Positions 28,540-41,695 of a stretch of DNA of 64,000 nucleotides are shown one piece after another. A model generated the notes under the pieces. That model saw nothing but the letters and a program-made list of their open reading frames with translations, did no database searches and was not told the DNA's origin. Position numbers and translations under genes: made by a program. The stretch is from Eopsaltria australis (lineage: Eukaryota > Chordata > Aves > Passeriformes > Petroicidae). The stretch spans positions 2,907,501 through 2,971,500 of the forward strand of contig JAVTVJ010000040.1 in NCBI GenBank assembly GCA_034509425.1. Direction: 5' to 3'. The number at the start of each line of letters is the position of its first letter. The stretch's first letter is position 1.

Positions 28540-29216
28540 TGCCCAGGGACATTAAGGGCAACAAGAGGAGCTTCTATAGGAATGTCGAGGGTAAAAGGAA
28601 GACTAGAAAAATTGTAGGCCCTCTCCAGAAGGAAATGGGAGACTCGTTTAATCAGAACATGGAGGTAATCAGTGTCTCTTTTGACTCAGTCTTTGCCAAA
28701 AAGTGTTCCAGCCAGACAGCCCAAGTTCTAAAAGGGAAAAGGCAGAGACTGCGAGAATGAAGAACTGCCCACTCTCGAAGATCAGGTCCAAGAACACCTA
28801 AGGAACCTGAAGGTGCACAAGTCTGTGGGACTGGATGAGAGACATCCCGACAGATCTTGAGGACAGTGGCACATGAAGTGGCTAAGCCACCATCCATCAT
28901 TTTGAGAAGCTGTGGCAGTCCAGTGATGTTCCTACTGAACTGTAACCCCATTTTTTAAAAAGGAAAATAAGGAAGACCCAGGGAGCTCCAGGCTAAGTCA
29001 GTACCTTGGTGCCCAGCAAAGGTCACGGAGCAAATCCTCCTGGAAACTATTATAATGCATATGGGGTACAAGGAGTTCTGCTTAATCAGCCTGGAGAAAA
29101 GAACCCTCCAAAGAGACTTTCCATTACCTAAAGGTGTCCTACAAGATAACTGGAGGAGGACTTTTTACAAGGGCATGTGGTGATAGGACAAGGTGAATGG
29201 CTTTGAACTGAAGGAT
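28540..29216 (+). mobile_element. CR1 LINE (sense) with a large internal deletion
   Basis: The left part matches the region of CR1 ORF2 between endonuclease and reverse transcriptase ('acaagtctgtgggactggat', 'ccatcatttt', 'aaaaaggaaaataaggaaga', 'caaatcctcctggaaactat'). It then jumps, between about 29062 and 29086, to the near-3' segment ('cagcctggagaaaagaaccc', 'gactttttacaagggcatgt', 'gtgataggacaaggtgaatg'). The reverse transcriptase core that should lie between is absent. The copy also stops short of the CR1 terminal repeat, near 29216. Comparison is with the consensus as I remember it; edges are approximate. Confidence 0.85.
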
Positions 29217-29853
29217 GCATAGTTGAAATTGTTCTGAATTCCTTTGCGTATCTGCAGCAGAAGTGGGCTGTATATGTTCTTTATGTATGACTGATTCCTT
29301 AAGTAGGTAGAAGATTCTAGATTGCCTGTCAAAGCACAGCACTTTTTTTCTAAGTTGGTAGTGTTTCTTGCAGCTGAAATAGTTTGAAATTTTCTACGTA
29401 AAATCTAGTGGGGAAAAAATCACCTACTGAGCTGTAAGGGTACAGTATTGCTTTGGCTTGGCAAAATATTTAGGGATATGTTGAACTCTTAAGTTTGTGC
29501 TCACTGCTTGTTTTTTTAAAATTAAGGATATATTAAAATGTTTTTAATTAAAGCAGGTTGTATTCTCATAACAGAAGATTTGGGGCTTTAAAAACAAATT
29601 AACACTCTTGTGTCCATGATACTGTCTATAAATCATCTTCACAGTTTTTCTGGAGTGACAACTTACTTGTAATTGTTAATAAGCAAAAACTTCCCTGCAT
29701 TTCATGATATGAATGAAATGCAAGGTGCGGGGCAGGGGGAATGTGAAAATACCAGATGTTTCTTCTGCTGCAACCTTTAGTTCTGTCCTATCATCTACCT
29801 GTCTCAAATGCTAACAGTACATATTTGCATGGGCCTTAAAGTGTTTGCTTTGA

Positions 29854-30027
<174 letters not shown>

Positions 30028-31679
30028 TAATTCCTTTTCTGTTGATTTATTGGGTTTTTTGGTGGTTTGGTTTGTTGTTTTTTTTTTTTTTTATATGGTT
30101 ATTTTTGAGGTAGAACTAATTGTCAGTACCAGAGTTTCAGATTTCATTAGTTTCTGGCTCTTTAGTGTGCCCTGCATCACCAGCGTGGTTTTAAGAGGGT
30201 AAGATTGAGTTCTTAGTCACTCCTGAAAAATTAATCTCTAGAAGTTTTATTCTAAAATTCCTGTACTCTTTTGCCACTGTGATGGTCATAATAAAAGCAT
30301 TCACATTATTTTCTGCACTTATAAAAAAAATTATGAAAGTGTCAGCAGGTTTTAAGTTACCTTTAATCTTTTATTCCAAACCTTTTTATATGTAAAACTC
30401 CAAAACTGATAGAAATTGAAGATGTTTTCAAAATGCTTTTTTCTGTTCTTGAAGTCCAACCTTTTAAAATGTACCAGTAAAAGATTTTTACAAGTATGTA
30501 ATAGTTTATGTATGATTACAAATTAGTATTGTGTGACCAATTAATGTAGCATATTATTTCATACAGTAGCATTTGTTGATCTGCACTTATTCAAGAAATG
30601 GTCATTTTTTGATGTAATTTTAGTCTCAAAGCTTACAAGTATTGAAACTGTGATACTTGTTTTAGGGGGGATATATGTAACAGTTATGTACTCCTCAAAT
30701 TAAGATCAAAATTACTTAATGCGAAAGGTTTCTCATTTGTTCTTGCTGTTGTCTTACCAGTACCTGTAAGTCATGAACTTTTGAGAAATGTGTGATAGTC
30801 TAGAGAAGATCTCGGCACAGAATTTACCGGTGTAGTATCAGCATCTTTTGACAGCGAAGCACTAAATTTGAGATCAATATAAAATTCTATAGGATTTTGT
30901 TGTACGCAGAAGTTGCTTTATTCAAAATTAAACAGTTGTCATGGATTTCTCCAAGTATCAGGATCTTAGAAACTCACTGAAATATCAAAGTACTTTTTTA
31001 CCCTTGTTTAATACTTGTTGACACATAAGAACAATTTCCAAAAGTAATGAAATGTAAGAAAAATATGGAATGTTGCTAACCATGTGTCCATTTTTCATAA
31101 AGCTATTAAAAATTTTGGAGCATTATTTTAAGTAATGCTTTCCAGTAACTGTTCTAAAGATAAAGGGAGATACCAATGGATACATGAATGTTAGCACCAG
31201 TGAGTTTAACCATCTCTAAGTACTTAACTGGCAGTATCCTGCAGACCCTACTGAAAAGGTACAGAGGGAGTTTAAAAAAATCAGTGAGAAGGATGGATGC
31301 ATTTTAACTTGAAAGGCAGTCGAGTACAAGTTAAATGAAAGAAACTCAAAAGCATTTATACACAAGGTACTCCAGGATTTAGGGGATGATAATTTTTATG
31401 TAGATTTGCCAAATCTGCAGATGGTGAATGTGCTGGTAACTGCCCTTAGTAAAAGTGTGAATGTAATACAATTCTGTGTGAATGCCAGTAATGATTCCAT
31501 CAGTAGGCCTTCTTTTCAGATGCTGACACAAGCACCAACCTTTAATAACAGAACAGAAATATACTGTGCTAATTGCTTGCTTTGTTTTTGTTAAAAGCTA
31601 AAAAAACTTATTTATACTCAACTTGGACAAAAAAAAAGTTGGAAGAAGATAAACTAAATAGGTACTATTCTTACACGTA

Positions 31680-32370
31680 TGAGGAGAAAATAATGTGGGC
31701 TCCTGAGGAGATGTGTGGGTAGACTGATACACAGAGCCAGTGGAGGGGGGAGGCAGACTGACTGAACAAGTAATTTGGAAGAAAATGACAGATCTGGGAA
31801 TTATTAAATGTGATGGGGAGAGCGACTATAAACAATGTGGCAGAATGAAAGAGATTGGGGCAAAAGCCAAAACCTGACATAATAAATGCGAACACCTGGA
31901 CAGAGTGAGTGGGGTAGGAGATGACAAAAGGATGAGGGAGAAAAAGAAGTGTATTTTTTGTGGAACATGTACAGAGGATGTGCAAGGCATTTGTGAAAGA
32001 ATGGTGAGTAGGTAACCTGCTGGCCAAGTGATTTGGAGAATGGATTTAAAGAAGCAAATTGAATCAGAAGTTGAAAACAAGGACAGTTTGTGCTGGCAGA
32101 ATGACAAGCTGCAGGTGAAGAGGAGGTTAGGTGGAGCGTGGGATTGTCAGATAAAGGACTGAGGAAAACCTGTTCAGGGTTTGCTGTACCACAGACAGGA
32201 ATACAAAGCAGAAATTTAGGCATGGCAACATGGAAAGGAAAAAAGGAAGAAGCAGAATTAGAACAAAACAGAGGAATGATAGAGAAAGGTTCAGACATAA
32301 AGGAAACTGACCTGAAAAGATGGATGCCCATGGCAGCAGTGGTTCTTGCTGCTAAGGCTCATGGACAGGG
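31680..32370. other. Purine-biased block with a stop-poor minus strand
   Basis: For roughly 700 bp the + strand is dominated by A and G (by eye about two-thirds or more). The minus strand is therefore pyrimidine-rich and poor in stops, and stays open for 175 codons at 31804-32331 with overlapping 118- and 93-codon frames. The predicted peptides are rich in Ser, Phe, Leu, Cys and His, and match no family I know. Composition explains the openness, so I do not call a gene. It may be an old low-complexity or repeat-derived stretch. Confidence 0.5.
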
Positions 32371-35183
32371 AAGGACAGTGCTCGTTTAGGCTTGACTGCT
32401 GGAGGTCATCATACTCTGTTCACTGATTATTCAGTTTAGCCAATAAGTGAATTTGATTATCCTCTTGCTTGACTAAATCCACTCATTCAATATTCAAATA
32501 TAATGTGCACCATATTAAGTGTTCATGCTCTAATACAGCTTTGAGCTATTAAAAAACCAACTAACTCACCAGACTACTTAGTGCCACTTTTGAGTTTCGC
32601 CTGTAGAAATGTTGGCAGCCATAATGAAGAAAAGCATCACCGTTTTCCATCAAGTAGACTAAACTCCCGAGACTACAGAACTACAGCACCTCTGAAGTCT
32701 CCCTGAAACCGACTCAGTAAAATAATTTTCTCTCTGATGCTGAATCACTGAGAATTTAACAAGCTTCCTCTGTCAACAGATGTTCCATCAATTCAAAATG
32801 CAATAGAGATACAGGCATAGGAGAGTTTAGTTTGCAAGCATGTTTTGGAAACCTGGGATACTACACGTAAAGGTTTTACTTCTAAAGCAATAGTCTCCAT
32901 TTGAAGTTGAATACTTGAAATTTAAAAGGTGTCAGAGCTGTTGACTGCCTGTACAATCATAATTTCCTTATACACTTACCATTCAGCTTATTATCGCTCT
33001 CTGCCTCTCATCTCTCTGTCTTCTGTGAGACTGTTGTCTTTCTGCCCAGGCTGGGCATGTTTTAGTGTCAGGTGTGTGTAGTGAAAAATCACAGTTCTGA
33101 TTCTTGAAAGGATAAATCGAGAATGAATCTGCTTCAGGAAGTGTTATGATGTAGACAGTTGAATACTGCCTTTGGGAACTGAATTTAATTCTTTTTTCCC
33201 TGGAGAATTCATTCATGTATGTTCACAGGCAAGCTGAGTGTTACAAACCCACCCATTTTATAGAGAGGAACATCAGAAAAAATCCAGTGATCAGCATGAG
33301 TGTTCTGCTGAACAGTTTGCTTGTTTGTACTTGGGATCAGTGAGAACCCTGGGCCGTTGAGTGTGCAAACCCCAGCACTTTCTGAAATAAAGTTTAGGCC
33401 TCTTATAACTATACTTCTGTCCCACCTTCCAAAAAATGAATATATCTGGCCATGATATCAATTTCAATTTGTGATCTCTAAAATTATGGTAATCCAGGAT
33501 ACTATTGTTAAAATGGTTTCTGAAGAAAAAATAGTTTAGACTCAGACATGAAAAATTGTCCTCTTTGGACCTTACTTAGTATCTTCTAATATTTTTCTTG
33601 TAAACTTGTATGTTTTGTCTTAATCTACACTTTATTCTGGTGGAGGGTTTAAAATAATATTGTAACTAAACAGAATACATTATCAAAGGTTTATTAGAAA
33701 ATTATAAAAATCTTTTTCACATCTTGATTTTCAGACTATTCAGTATCAAGTTTAGATTTACTTAATTTTTCTAAACAAAGGGGATAAAAGTAATACCTCA
33801 TCAAAGATATGCTTAAAGGTATAATAGATACTGGAGAAGCAGGTGGGTTTTTATCTTTTTACTCTTATTTTTAAAGTAATTTAGATATTTTTCCAAGCTG
33901 TATTTAACTTCCCTCTTTAGTGAATTAATTCACTGGTGACATTTACTGCATCTTTTCTTCAGTGTAACACAATCAATGTGAGCTTCTTTCTGTTTTTCTC
34001 CATCTGTTGACTTTTCTTCCCTTTTCCTCTATGGTTTTCTCTTTTCCAATGACTTTTCATTCAACTGGAAGCTTCATGGTAATTGTGGTGGTTTCTTGTC
34101 TGTGGTGACATCCGTAACTGAGCTTTGTGCCGTGGGAACGCAGAGAATATATGGTTTTCAGACTCAGCATTTGTAGCTGGATATTGAGCTGTTCCTGCTG
34201 CCAGATTCTTAGGGACCACCACAAGAAGAGGGAGGGAAGGGTTTCAAGAACCACCCACAGTGTCTATATGCCTTTACTTTAGGAAACATGGATATAATTA
34301 AGTCTTCCTTTTAACTGTGCTGAGAAAAATGTTTCAATGAAAAAATGTATTTATATATATGTGGATTAAATATATGCATTGATTACCAACTGTTGAAAAC
34401 GTGGTGTAATGAGCACTGTCAAAAGAACAGGTTGAATAATGACATTAAAAGATTGCTAGTGAAAATGGTCTTTGTAAAATGCTGTGTCAATATTATTTTG
34501 GACTGCTACAGACTGCGGGTAACTGTTTAGAATACTGTGTTTTATGTAAATTAGCTTATGAAACTATTTATTCAAGGCTTTTATTGTTTGTTGAAGTGCT
34601 GTAAAAAATGAAAATTTGAACTGTTATTATCCCAACCCATACTTTTCTGTCTTTCCTCAAACTGATCCTTTATTCAATTTTATGTATATAGATTTTTTTT
34701 TTTACTCTGTGTGTGTGTGTATTTTTTTCTGCTTAATGAATTCTGAACAGTGCTCACCTTTCTGGGTTGCTAAATAGTTTCGTCTCCTTAAGCTGTTAAT
34801 CAGAGAAAAACTGGTGGACAAAGGGCTTTTTGTTGTGGTTGTTGTTATACCAAAAGCAAAGAGTGGCTTCTGTTTAGAGTCCGTCCTTTAACTCTTCAGA
34901 TTGCAAGGAGTGTTGGCTTCGTCTTCTCTTGTCCTCAATCACTGCAGTGGAGTTGGAGCAGAGTGCGCAGTAGTTGGAAACCTATTTGTCAAAACGTGTA
35001 TCAAGTGTTTCATACATTAGTAGTAATGGTCAGAAAGTGTAAAGAAGAGCAGTACTTAGAACAAATACTAAGAAGCCAGTGTAGTTCTTGAAACTATTGG
35101 CAATTACATTATCTTGACTGTAAATGATACCCTGTTTTTCTAAAGCAACAATGAGAATGACTGTCTTTGTTAGTAGCAAACAC

Positions 35184-35515
35184 AGAATCATAGAATGGTT
35201 TGGGTTGGATGGGATCTTAAAGTTCATCCAGTTCCAGCCCTGCTGCCGTGGGCAGGGGCACCTTCCACTAGCCCAGGTTGCTCAAAGCCCTGTCCAACCT
35301 GGCCTTGAACACTTCCAGGGATGGGGCAGCCACAGCTTCTCTGCACAACCTGTGCTGCTCTCTTGCCACCTGCTGAGTAAGGAATTTATTCCTAATACCA
35401 AATTTAAACCTGCCCTCTGTCTGTTTAAAGCCATTTCCCTTTTTCCTATCACTTCATACGTTGTAAAAAGTCCCTCTCCAGCTCTCTTGTGGGCCTGTTT
35501 TAGGTACTGGAAACA
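35184..35515 (-). mobile_element. CR1 LINE 3' end (antisense), 5'-truncated
   Basis: From 'agaatcatagaatggtttgg' through 'ccctgctgccgtgggcaggg', 'ttgctcaaagccctgtccaa' and 'tgtaaaaagtccctctccag' it is the reverse complement of the last part of avian CR1, including the terminal repeat at 35184-35196. It is much less diverged than the sense copies elsewhere in the gene, so it probably inserted later. The 132-codon + strand open frame at 35124-35522 is an artefact of reading through it. Confidence 0.93.
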
Positions 35516-35602
35516 TCTTTAAGAATAATAAAATGTTCAGAGAACCTTCAAGGAAGATGCACTTATTTCACCTTCTTACTCCTCCTGCAGTACTGTGCAG
35601 TA

Positions 35603-35660
35603 TCTTCCAGAAGGCTAGGTTAGAACTGATCTCTTCCAGAAGGCTAGGTTAGAGCTGATC
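35603..35660. repeat. Two-copy 29-bp tandem duplication
   Basis: Units 35603-35631 and 35632-35660 are identical except for one A/G difference (TTAGAACTGATC against TTAGAGCTGATC). The near identity suggests a fairly recent slippage or staggered-break duplication. It sits about 90 bp past the CR1 edge and is unrelated to it in sequence. Confidence 0.9.
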
Positions 35661-38600
35661 TAATATAAACCTCTCTAATTTTGTGTCTAAATAAGTGTTT
35701 AGACAGCAAATGTGTTAAATAATCTGTTTTCTCATTAGCTGAATAGTTTTTCAGTTTACATAGTTCCTATTTAGCTGCTTCATAGGCAGTGGTTGTGGTT
35801 ATGTGGCAACACAAACAGTAAGACCAGGTCATCACCTTCCATTGAACATTGATACATTTCATTTGTTTCAGTTATTTTCTTTGTTCTGATCTTCCTGTGT
35901 TGACATAAAGTTTTAAAGCAGTGAAGTCCTTCTTGTCATGTTTAATAAATATTAAAATCAGTATTTTCAAATTAATCTAATAATCACTTCCTCTGTATTG
36001 TACCCTGCTGTAGTCTTTCTTTAAGGCGTATTATGTTTTTGTGTTTAGTTACTGCAATAATAAATTGTATTTTATCAGTTATGCAGCAGTTCCTAAATTA
36101 AAGTCACCTCAGTCTGAAATTTTACTTTGGATAAACCTATATTGTTTATTAGTATTTTTTTTTTACTGTATTTCCATAATTATTAATTAACTTCATCTAA
36201 AGGCTGCATACAATTGAAATAAAGTTTGGGAGTTGTGTAACTATATAGATTTACTTAGCTTGCTTTTTATGGGCTACTTCCTCACTGTCTGGAGTTATTG
36301 GAAATCCTTACTGTAAGATGGACAATTTCATTTCAACTTTCAGTCTTTTAAGGTAAAACATTGCAAGTTCTGTGCTTTGAACATAGTAAACTGTGTTTAG
36401 TTCTCAGTTGTGATCATCTTCTGTTGGAGGAGTGTATGTACTTGTCTTTTGTTTGCTTCTCCCTAGCTGTTCATACTTAAATCTGAGGCACGCTGGTCAG
36501 TTAGGTTTTGGGCAGTGTTTCATTTTATTTTATTCTGATGGCAGCATCAAAAAAGATGGGTACTTATTTTTCAGTTCTCTTTTCAATTTGTGTTGACCTG
36601 TCTTATTTTCTGTCATGTCAGTGTCTCTTCTTTTTCCTGCTCATGTTTCTTCATCGTCTATTCTAGTAATAGATAGCTCTTGCTGTCCTTTGTTACTCCT
36701 TTAGTATCTGCATTTGCATCCTCTAATGCTAACTCTCCTACTTCTTTGACTGAGCTCACTGTAATTTACATAATTAATTTTGCAGATTTTCAGACCTTGG
36801 CTTATTTCCTAGGAATAGATCTAGTTTTCTGGGGTAGTAATGAGTCAACAGTCAATTCTGTGTTATTTTTTTCTTTTTGCTTTCTGTCTTTTTGTCCTGT
36901 GGTTTTCTGTTACCTAGACTTATACTTCAGTTTCCTAGAGTTGTCCAGCAAATTTTTGTATGACTGGATATGAAAATCTAAAATATTTTGACACCCTAGG
37001 GACTATACCTCTCTATCAGTGTTCTTCCATTTCCTAGTTTCTCTTGCTTTTCATTTGGCCTCCAAGATGACAAATGTCCTGTTAGTTACTCAGAGAAGTC
37101 AGAATAAAGTTGTCCAGTGTCCCCCTTCTCATTCACCATTTTACATTCTTGACATTGTACAAATATCCTTTCCAGCTAGCAGTCAAAAATCCTACAGCTT
37201 TGCTTCTCACAGACTGTGCATCATGTAGTTTTGAATCTAAGCTCATGACAGATGGCTTTTTTATTTTACTATGAAGCACCCGTTCATGACTATTTAGAAT
37301 CAGGGTTAGAATCAGATTATTCATGCTGCAGCCTGTAAACTCATTGTCTGATCTTTTTTCCTGTGCTTGTGGATGCCACTTGCACAGACAAAAGTTGATT
37401 CTTCAATTGGACAGGTCTTGTGTGGTGAATTGCAATTGTCTGCAGTAGTTCCAGATTCAGAAAATTATGCAGTCATTTAAATAACTTCAGAGTTATTACT
37501 GCTTGTGGGAAGATTTAGTGGATTGTGCAGGAGCAGGCTAAGTTAAAGCTTGATATTGCTTGTGGTCTCTTAGACTGTGTTGTTGCAGTTTCTCTGCAGG
37601 TAAGGAAGAGAAGATGTTAAGACCATGTTGTTGCCTGCAAACATAGCATAAGGTCACGTACCTGGTATGACAGAACATGTTGCTTATGGGTATTCTTCCC
37701 CAAACTGATGAATAACAAAATTACCCATCACTGATGGAGATAATACCATGGCTACTCTCCCCTGCTGTCTAAAATTCTCTGTTTTACTGAGATTAGGTGG
37801 ATTAGGCCACCTGCTTACAGCAATACTGTTGTTTATGACAGATAATAAAATTGTTATCTATCTGTTGCTTCAAGGAAGTCATGCTGTGTTTCCCCATGAT
37901 TTTCTGTACCGGTGGTAGTGTTCCTGTTGCCAGTTAAGGGGCCTTAGTTTCCAGAAGTAATATCAGTTCTGAATGTCAGCGTTTATCAAATTGGAAAAAA
38001 AAAAAAAGAATATTTCACATCTATTGAGAAAAAAATCTTACTTAGTACACATTTATGAAGTTCCTGTAAATGAACATCCTAATATTGTAAACAGTTCATT
38101 TAGAAATAGTGACTCATCTTACTAGGAGAAAGGGAGGAACACAGTATGATCTTACATAACTACGAAGCAACAACTGCAAGGGGAAACAGTGTTGAGTTCA
38201 ACAGAATACTTTGAAGAGGCAAAGGGTTAAAATGATAGAAAACAGAGTTCAGGGGAGGGAAAGACTTTTCCTCTTCCACACCAGAAATTTAAGACATTGG
38301 GCAAAGTACAAAGATAAAAACTGTATAGTGCAGAAGAAAGCAGTTTTCTTCCACTGCTATCATGTCTAAACAATTCTGGATACAATTTTAATTTGCCAGT
38401 GTTGTTGAAGTCTTCATAAAACTTGTTTTGATTTTTGTCTCATGCTTCCTTGAAGACTCAAATGGTAAACATTTGGACATAATGACGCAAACAGTAGGCT
38501 ATCAATCATTCCCAGTTTTCACAGCATTGTTGTTCATTCAGAAAAGCTGCGTGAACTGACCTCTTTCTAAAGCAGTGTCATTAGTTCTTTCAGAAATAAA

Positions 38601-40059
38601 ACAAGGATCAAAAAGACTTCCAGGATTTTTCTCTTAAGGCTTGCTGTACTGAATGATTTTGTAAAATTAGGGATCAACTGTTTTCAATTAACTCTCAGCT
38701 TTTTTTAATGTATAATGTATGAGAGACTACATATTAATTGTTTTTGTTCTCCCTCAGTTTTTAAGCATTGACTTCCAGTAAATGAGTTAAACAGAAAATT
38801 GAATTTAGATTAGATTTGCCATGTAGGCTCCTTATTTTGATACAAAGGAGAAGTTGTGCAACAGAAGAAGGTAAATTTATGCAGTGTGAATGTTTTTGGA
38901 TAGACATGAAATATGGGTGGGCTTGCTTTGCCTGAGGTCAGAATTAGCTTGACTTGGGGCTTACTGTGGGAATTGGAGCAGCACAGCACCATCCCATTCC
39001 TTGCTGCTCCTGTGGTGAGCACACTGAGGAAGTCTTTGCTCCCCGTGTCTAACTAGTAAGTCTAACTGCATGTGCTCTCTGCAGACTAGTCACTGCTTTT
39101 CAGTGCTGTGGAGGTACAGTGTTGAAATAGTTTTCCAAGCCACCTAAATCTGAAAATATAACCAGCCCTGGGCAGTTTTAGACAGTTTATTAGCCACACT
39201 TTCATCCCACATGGCTATGTTGTGAAGGGTTAGAGGTCTTGTAGAGTGTGGGTGTACTAAAAGATGGTTGAAAGCTCACCAGTGATATGAATTCTAGTCC
39301 ACTCTAGTCTCCTCTGCTGTGGGAGTCATCTTGCAGGCCACAACTGACCTTCAGACCACTGCTTAAGCTATTCCACCCTCCTTGTGTCCTTGACTCAGTG
39401 GTGCTTTCTGTGTTGGAGGAGGTCATCCTGTACTTCTCCTTTCTGGTGTGAGTCATTATTTGTGCCTGTTATCTTTTCCTAACTAGGCCATCTGCTTGGA
39501 TTATCCTTCTGCATCTGACTTTCATCTTACTGCCGACTTTTTGATTTTTGTTTTTGTTTTTACAAACACCTACCTGCCCCAGTTGCCTTTTTTATGTTGA
39601 AGTGGAAATGTTTTTTTCTGTGTTAAGATTGCATATGTTTTGATTTAGTAGACCTTTGTGATCAAAAGGTGTGGAAGTCCAGAGGTTGGCTTGAGATTGT
39701 AGAATTAATAGTCATGACTACAGAATTAATTAATGTAGAAGTAATTTGTCATGACCACGTGGAAAGGTGCAAATAACCTGAGAATAATGTGGCAGCTGTG
39801 TTTCTTGTTAGCCATCTTCATTTCTAAACAAACTCTTTACATAATCAGAGAGGGCTTCTGTTGTGTGCAAAATATTCTGGTTCACTTGCTCTCGAAAGAA
39901 GACATAGTGTGTATGTGGGGCTGCTTGTGATCTTTCTGCATACAATTTCTTGGGAAACAGTGAACATAGCTTGGTTTTGAGGGTTTCTCCAACTTTACCT
40001 CAATCAACTCTGCAAGGATTATCCATTTGGTAGTTTATGAGTCCTTTGCTCCCTTCCTG

Positions 40060-40766
40060 TTGGCAAATGGGATGAAATTTACTAAGCCCAAATGCCAAGA
40101 TTCTGCACCTAGGACAGAGTAGCGCAGAGCACCGATATAAACTGGGAGAGGAGTGACTGGAGAGCAGTCCCGCAGAAAAGGGTCTGGGCATGCTGGCCAA
40201 CAGCAGACTCAGTATGAGGCTGCTGTGTGTCCTGTCAGCCAAGAGAGCAAAGTACATCCTGGGGTGCATCAAACACGGCACAGTCAGTCAGAAGAGGTGA
40301 TTATCCCACTGTATTCAGCATCAGTGTGGCCTCACCTGGCGTGCTGTGGGCGGTTCTGGGCCCCACAATGTCAGTGTGTTAAGGTACTAAAGTGCTTCGA
40401 GAGGTGAGCAACAAAGCTGGTGATGGGGCTGGAAGGCATGTGCTCTGAGGAGCAGCTTCCTGAGAGGGAGATGTTAAGTTCTTCCCCCAGTATCTGGTGG
40501 TAGCACACCAGAATAGGTCAAAGCTGCACTGGGAAGGTTTAGTCTGGACCTTAGGAAGCATTTATTTACCGTGGGTGTGGCCAACATTGGAACAGTTTTC
40601 TAGAGAGGTGGTTGATGCTCCAAGCCTGTCAGTGTTTAAGAGGCATTTACACAATGCCCTTAATAGCATGCTCTTAACTTTCGGCCAGCCCTAGATTTCT
40701 CGGGCTGTTGGATGAGATGATCACTGTAGGTCCTTTCCAACTGCAGTAGTCTATTCTAGTCTACTC
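40060..40766 (+). mobile_element. CR1 LINE fragment (sense) reaching the 3' end
   Basis: The order of matches fits the last part of CR1 ORF2 and the 3' UTR: 'caagattctgcacctaggac', 'agaaaagggtctgggcatgc', 'aagagagcaaagtacatcct', 'cagcatcagtgtggcctcac', 'gttctgggccccacaatgtc', then 'gatgagatgatcactgtagg' and 'tcctttccaactgcagtagt', closing with TCTATTCTAGTCTACT. A segment between about 40445 and 40495 looks shortened relative to the consensus, removing the 'gttcagcctggagaag' region. The terminal pentamer-like repeat places it in a CR1 subfamily ending in TCTATTC-type repeats rather than ATTCTATG. Open frames across it are shadows of the dead ORF2. Confidence 0.88.
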
Positions 40767-41559
40767 CTTCCTCTTGCATCCAGCAACTTTGCTAACATCA
40801 CAAGAGCCATGTGCTGTTTCTTTGTGACTTAGAAGTGGTTTCTAGGCATGCACAGGCACGCACATTCAGAAGGGCAGACTGTAGGAAGAGGTACAGCAAA
40901 CAGGGAAATAATCCTGTTTCTCGGACAAGCGTTTGGAAATTTGTTCAGCTTCAGCTAAATTTGTTCTGCCGGCCACCCAATAAGTTTTATTAGTATCAGA
41001 CTCCAGACTATTCTCTTTGAATTAGTCAAAAGGCCAATGACTTTATTCAGGCACAATGGAGTTTTTAAAGTCTATCGTTAACAGTAGTAGTATGAAATGG
41101 AGAAAGTAAAATCCTCCACAGAGCAAAAGAACTTCTTCAAAATTGAGCTTATTCTGTTTGAAAATCACAAGCCAGCATTTCTAAAATTCTGTCCAGAAGA
41201 GAGGTAGGGTTTTTTCATCCCAGAATAGTCTACTCTTCCTGGGAATACCAGTGTCCTACCACCAATTTCCTGACTGAATGCTATATAGGTCTGGAAATCT
41301 AGGCAGTTAAGAAAAGATTGTGAAAAATTACTGACAGGAAATCTGCATGATTTCTAGTCATCTGCTATGTAAGTGAGTTTTAGGAGGACTGTTGGGAGCA
41401 AAGCATCTTGACAAAATGTTTTGGTTGTATTGAATTTTCGGTTTTAAAGTGAGTAATTTTTGTGTTTTAGGAGGAGATCACAGGTTCCTTATGCACTGTG
41501 CTCATTGCAGTGTATTCCCAAAGAATTTATCACTCAGATAAAAGGCAAGTGAAGAGAGA

Positions 41560-41695
41560 CAAAAAAGGAGAAATTAGGAGACACAGAGGGATGTTGTGGC
41601 TTGTACCTGGTCACACTGAGGTCAGTAGCAGAGTTAAGAACTGGATTTTTTTTTAGTTGTGATCTAAGTCAGCCTGTCTTACTCCAGAGGCCACA
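41560..41695 (-). mobile_element. MIR-like ancient SINE relic (antisense)
   Basis: The + strand reads 'aggagacacagagggatgtt', then 'ttgtacctggtcacactgag', 'gtcagtagcagagttaagaa' and 'gcctgtcttactccagaggc'. This follows the reverse complement of the MIR SINE core in order (gaggcacagagaggttaagt, cttgcccaaggtcacacagc, agtaagtggcagagc, gtctgactccagag), with an insertion including a T run near 41646-41654. Such elements date from early amniotes and are rare and worn in birds. The match is by eye. Confidence 0.6.

Noticed and set aside
31804..32331. 175-codon minus-strand open frame, the longest in the window
   Set aside because: It lies in a purine-biased block where the complementary strand is poor in stop codons. 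The peptide has no recognisable domain and overlaps other open frames on the same strand, so it is explained by composition.
35124..35522. 132-codon + strand open frame
   Set aside because: It reads through the reverse complement of a CR1 3' end, which is a known repeat and not a gene.
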